A program made the position numbers and the translations under genes. A stretch of DNA of 6,625 bases. Origin: an uncultured Veillonella sp. (GTDB lineage: Bacteria > Bacillota > Negativicutes > Veillonellales > Veillonellaceae). The notes under the pieces are model-generated. The model was given only the letters and a program-made list of their open reading frames with translations, did no database searches and was not told where the DNA came from. The stretch's first letter is position 1, and the number at the start of each line of letters is the position of its first letter. Below are positions 5,435-6,625 of this stretch, in pieces. The stretch is taken from the NCBI RefSeq assembly GCF_934190855.1, contig NZ_CAKPTN010000090.1, positions 1 to 6,625 on the forward strand, written 5' to 3'.

Positions 5435-5899
5435 TTGAGCAATATAGATAGATTAGATACATTTGAGGTAGCGTGTAAACATTTTTTCGAAGACTTTTCA
5501 AATTTTAAAGATCTTATTTCCACCCAAGTTCAATCATTAGATGGGCTAGAATGGTCATTTGAAAAGGGCTCGACAAAGGTCTGTAGTCCTGACGAAAAGG
5601 GCTTAAAAAAACGCTGTAAAGTTGGCATAAAATATAGTCTACTAGTTGAGTTATCTCAAATTGATGCTGAAACTATTTGGACGGAATTTAGTCGATTTTG
5701 GGGTGCCACTGCTTTAAATCAGCTTGAAAGAGTATGTAGCAATGAAGAGTTAGGGCGCTATCAATTTATAGCTAATAACTCTATAGGCGATGAGCTTATC
5801 TGTGATATCTATTTACCCAATGAATGGAACATACCGCAATTAAATATGTTAGGATGTATTTCTGCTAGATATAGAAAAGTAGATGTTCAAGACGTATAG
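5435..5899 (+). CDS. Hypothetical protein, 154 residues
   Basis: I do not recognise this protein. It starts at a TTG (5435) with AAAGAGG (5419-5425) nine bases upstream; no in-frame ATG fits better. It lies 31 bases after the carbonic anhydrase stop with no terminator between, so the two are probably co-transcribed. The sequence is a soluble alpha/beta-type mix without signal peptide or membrane segment. It has six cysteines (14, 50, 61, 101, 123, 141) and aromatic-rich patches such as IWTEFSRFWG (81-90). The arrangement of strand, W-containing helix, strand pair and a late GC weakly recalls the LppA/DUF4853-type fold of small actinobacterial lipoproteins, but no lipobox is present. An immunity-like role is conceivable but unsupported. 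A promoter for the next gene begins 12 bases after the stop and no terminator is seen. Confidence 0.75.
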   Translation: MSNIDRLDTFEVACKHFFEDFSNFKDLISTQVQSLDGLEWSFEKGSTKVCSPDEKGLKKRCKVGIKYSLLVELSQIDAETIWTEFSRFWGATALNQLERVCSNEELGRYQFIANNSIGDELICDIYLPNEWNIPQLNMLGCISARYRKVDVQDV

Positions 5900-5910
5900 A
5901 AAAATCATAT

Positions 5911-5941
5911 TTGACTTAAAGTTAAGTTTAAGTTTTATAAT
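5911..5941 (+). promoter_or_regulatory. Promoter of the metallophosphoesterase gene
   Basis: TTGACT (5911-5916) and TATAAT (5936-5941) are near-perfect sigma-70 hexamers with a long 19-base spacer; the overlapping TTTATA (5934-5939) would give 17. The spacer holds ACTTAA, AG, then TTAAGT twice in a row (5914-5933), an inverted plus a direct hexamer repeat that could be a regulator site. The start would fall near 5948, about 37 bases before the ATG. Confidence 0.7.
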
Positions 5942-5984
5942 GTGTTCATATTAGTACTTAATATATTTTACATAAAGGAACTAT

Positions 5985-6625
5985 ATGAATAAAAGTAAAC
6001 TATTAAAAACAATTGTAGCTATTGCAGCATTGGCTGTACTAGTCACAGGTGGCTATGTATATAAAGATGCTATACATAGTCGTATAGCTCGGACAGCGGC
6101 TGTGGTGAGTGGCCAAGAGATAAAACCGCTCCTCGATTCTGAAGGTCGTTACATTCGACAAATCGTAGCTCAAGATAATAGCACGAGCCGTACGATTATG
6201 TGGCAATCAGATAGTAGTGAAGCTGATGCGGTAATAGAGTATCGTCTTGTTGGAGCTGATTCGACTCAAACGATAAGCGCTACTGATAAAGCTTTTACCG
6301 ATGATGGCAGTACCACCTATATTCATGAGGGTACAGTAACTGGTTTGACGCCTAATACTAAATACGAATATCGAGTTGGTTATGGCAATGATCGCCGTAG
6401 TGATTGGTACTCGTTGGAAACTGCTGGCGCCAGTGTGTATGATGTTCTTATCTATCCAGATTCTCAGTCGGGGGATTATTCCGCGTGGGAAGAGATTGTA
6501 AAGGACTCAGCACATCGTAACCCTAGGACCGCCTTATATATTAGCATGGGGGACCTCGTAGATAACGGGGAACAAGCCTATCAATGGCGCACTTGGTTAA
6601 ATTCCATCAGACCATTGAGTGCTAA
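5985..6625 (+). CDS. Membrane-anchored metallophosphoesterase, purple acid phosphatase-like (3' end outside the window)
   Basis: The ATG at 5985 follows AAAGGAA (5974-5980) by four bases, and the frame stays open for 213 codons to the window edge. Residues 1-28 (KSKLLKT, then a hydrophobic run to GGYVY) form a signal anchor or uncleaved signal peptide, placing the enzyme outside the membrane. Residues about 45-147 form a fibronectin-III-like N-terminal domain, with MWQSD (72-76) and GTVTGLTPNTKYEYRVG (116-132) as typical strands. The metallophosphoesterase core begins with VLIYPDSQSGDYSAW (154-168), where D159 is the first metal ligand, and GDLVDNG (189-195), the second metal motif. The GNH and later histidine motifs lie beyond the window. 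Instead of the GDxxY of classical purple acid phosphatases, this protein has GDxxD, common in bacterial relatives. The substrate is unknown; phosphomonoesters or nucleotides are likely. Confidence 0.88.
   Translation, partial: MNKSKLLKTIVAIAALAVLVTGGYVYKDAIHSRIARTAAVVSGQEIKPLLDSEGRYIRQIVAQDNSTSRTIMWQSDSSEADAVIEYRLVGADSTQTISATDKAFTDDGSTTYIHEGTVTGLTPNTKYEYRVGYGNDRRSDWYSLETAGASVYDVLIYPDSQSGDYSAWEEIVKDSAHRNPRTALYISMGDLVDNGEQAYQWRTWLNSIRPLSA

Overview
The window reads as ordinary chromosome from a low-GC anaerobic bacterium of the Firmicutes/Negativicutes type, most likely Veillonella or a close relative. This is inferred from the AT-rich spacers, strong AGGAGG-type ribosome binding sites, the mix of ATG/GTG/TTG starts and the flavour of the proteins. 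No database search was possible, so the genus is a guess. There are no phage genes, transposases, CRISPR arrays, tRNAs or rRNAs.

Layout from left to right. (1) The 3' part of an unrecognised, highly charged protein (1-324), closed by a perfect intrinsic terminator (388-418). (2) A 270-bp spacer holding a dyad (490-513), a -10 box (530-535) and a leader of about 150 nt that can fold into two hairpins closed by a long-range helix (542-653). (3) A two-gene operon: a class I SAM-dependent methyltransferase (691-1506) and a Cys-rich YgbA-family protein, the 'nitrous oxide-stimulated promoter' family (1516-1845). It ends in a bidirectional terminator shared with (4) a small minus-strand glutaredoxin-like protein (1899-2177). 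(5) A divergent spacer with an extended -10 promoter embedded in an interrupted palindrome (2237-2275), driving ilvB-ilvN, the two subunits of acetolactate synthase (2370-4097 and 4106-4618). (6) A spacer with a 34-bp tandem duplication (4635-4702), a consensus extended -10 promoter (4738-4746) and, downstream of that promoter, a terminator hairpin directly before the ribosome binding site of (7) a beta-class carbonic anhydrase (4816-5403) and a small unrecognised protein (5435-5899), probably co-transcribed. (8) A new promoter (5911-5941) and the first 213 codons of a membrane-anchored metallophosphoesterase with a purple-acid-phosphatase-like layout (5985 to the window end).

The coding content is mostly conventional. 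IlvB and IlvN work together in branched-chain amino acid synthesis. The methyltransferase/YgbA pair and the glutaredoxin-like protein may belong to nitrosative or thiol stress handling. The best candidates for something undescribed are non-coding: the structured leader before the methyltransferase/ygbA operon with the dyad upstream of it, the promoter-then-terminator arrangement before carbonic anhydrase, the palindrome over the ilvB promoter, and the 34-bp duplication whose only differences fall in a predicted hairpin loop.
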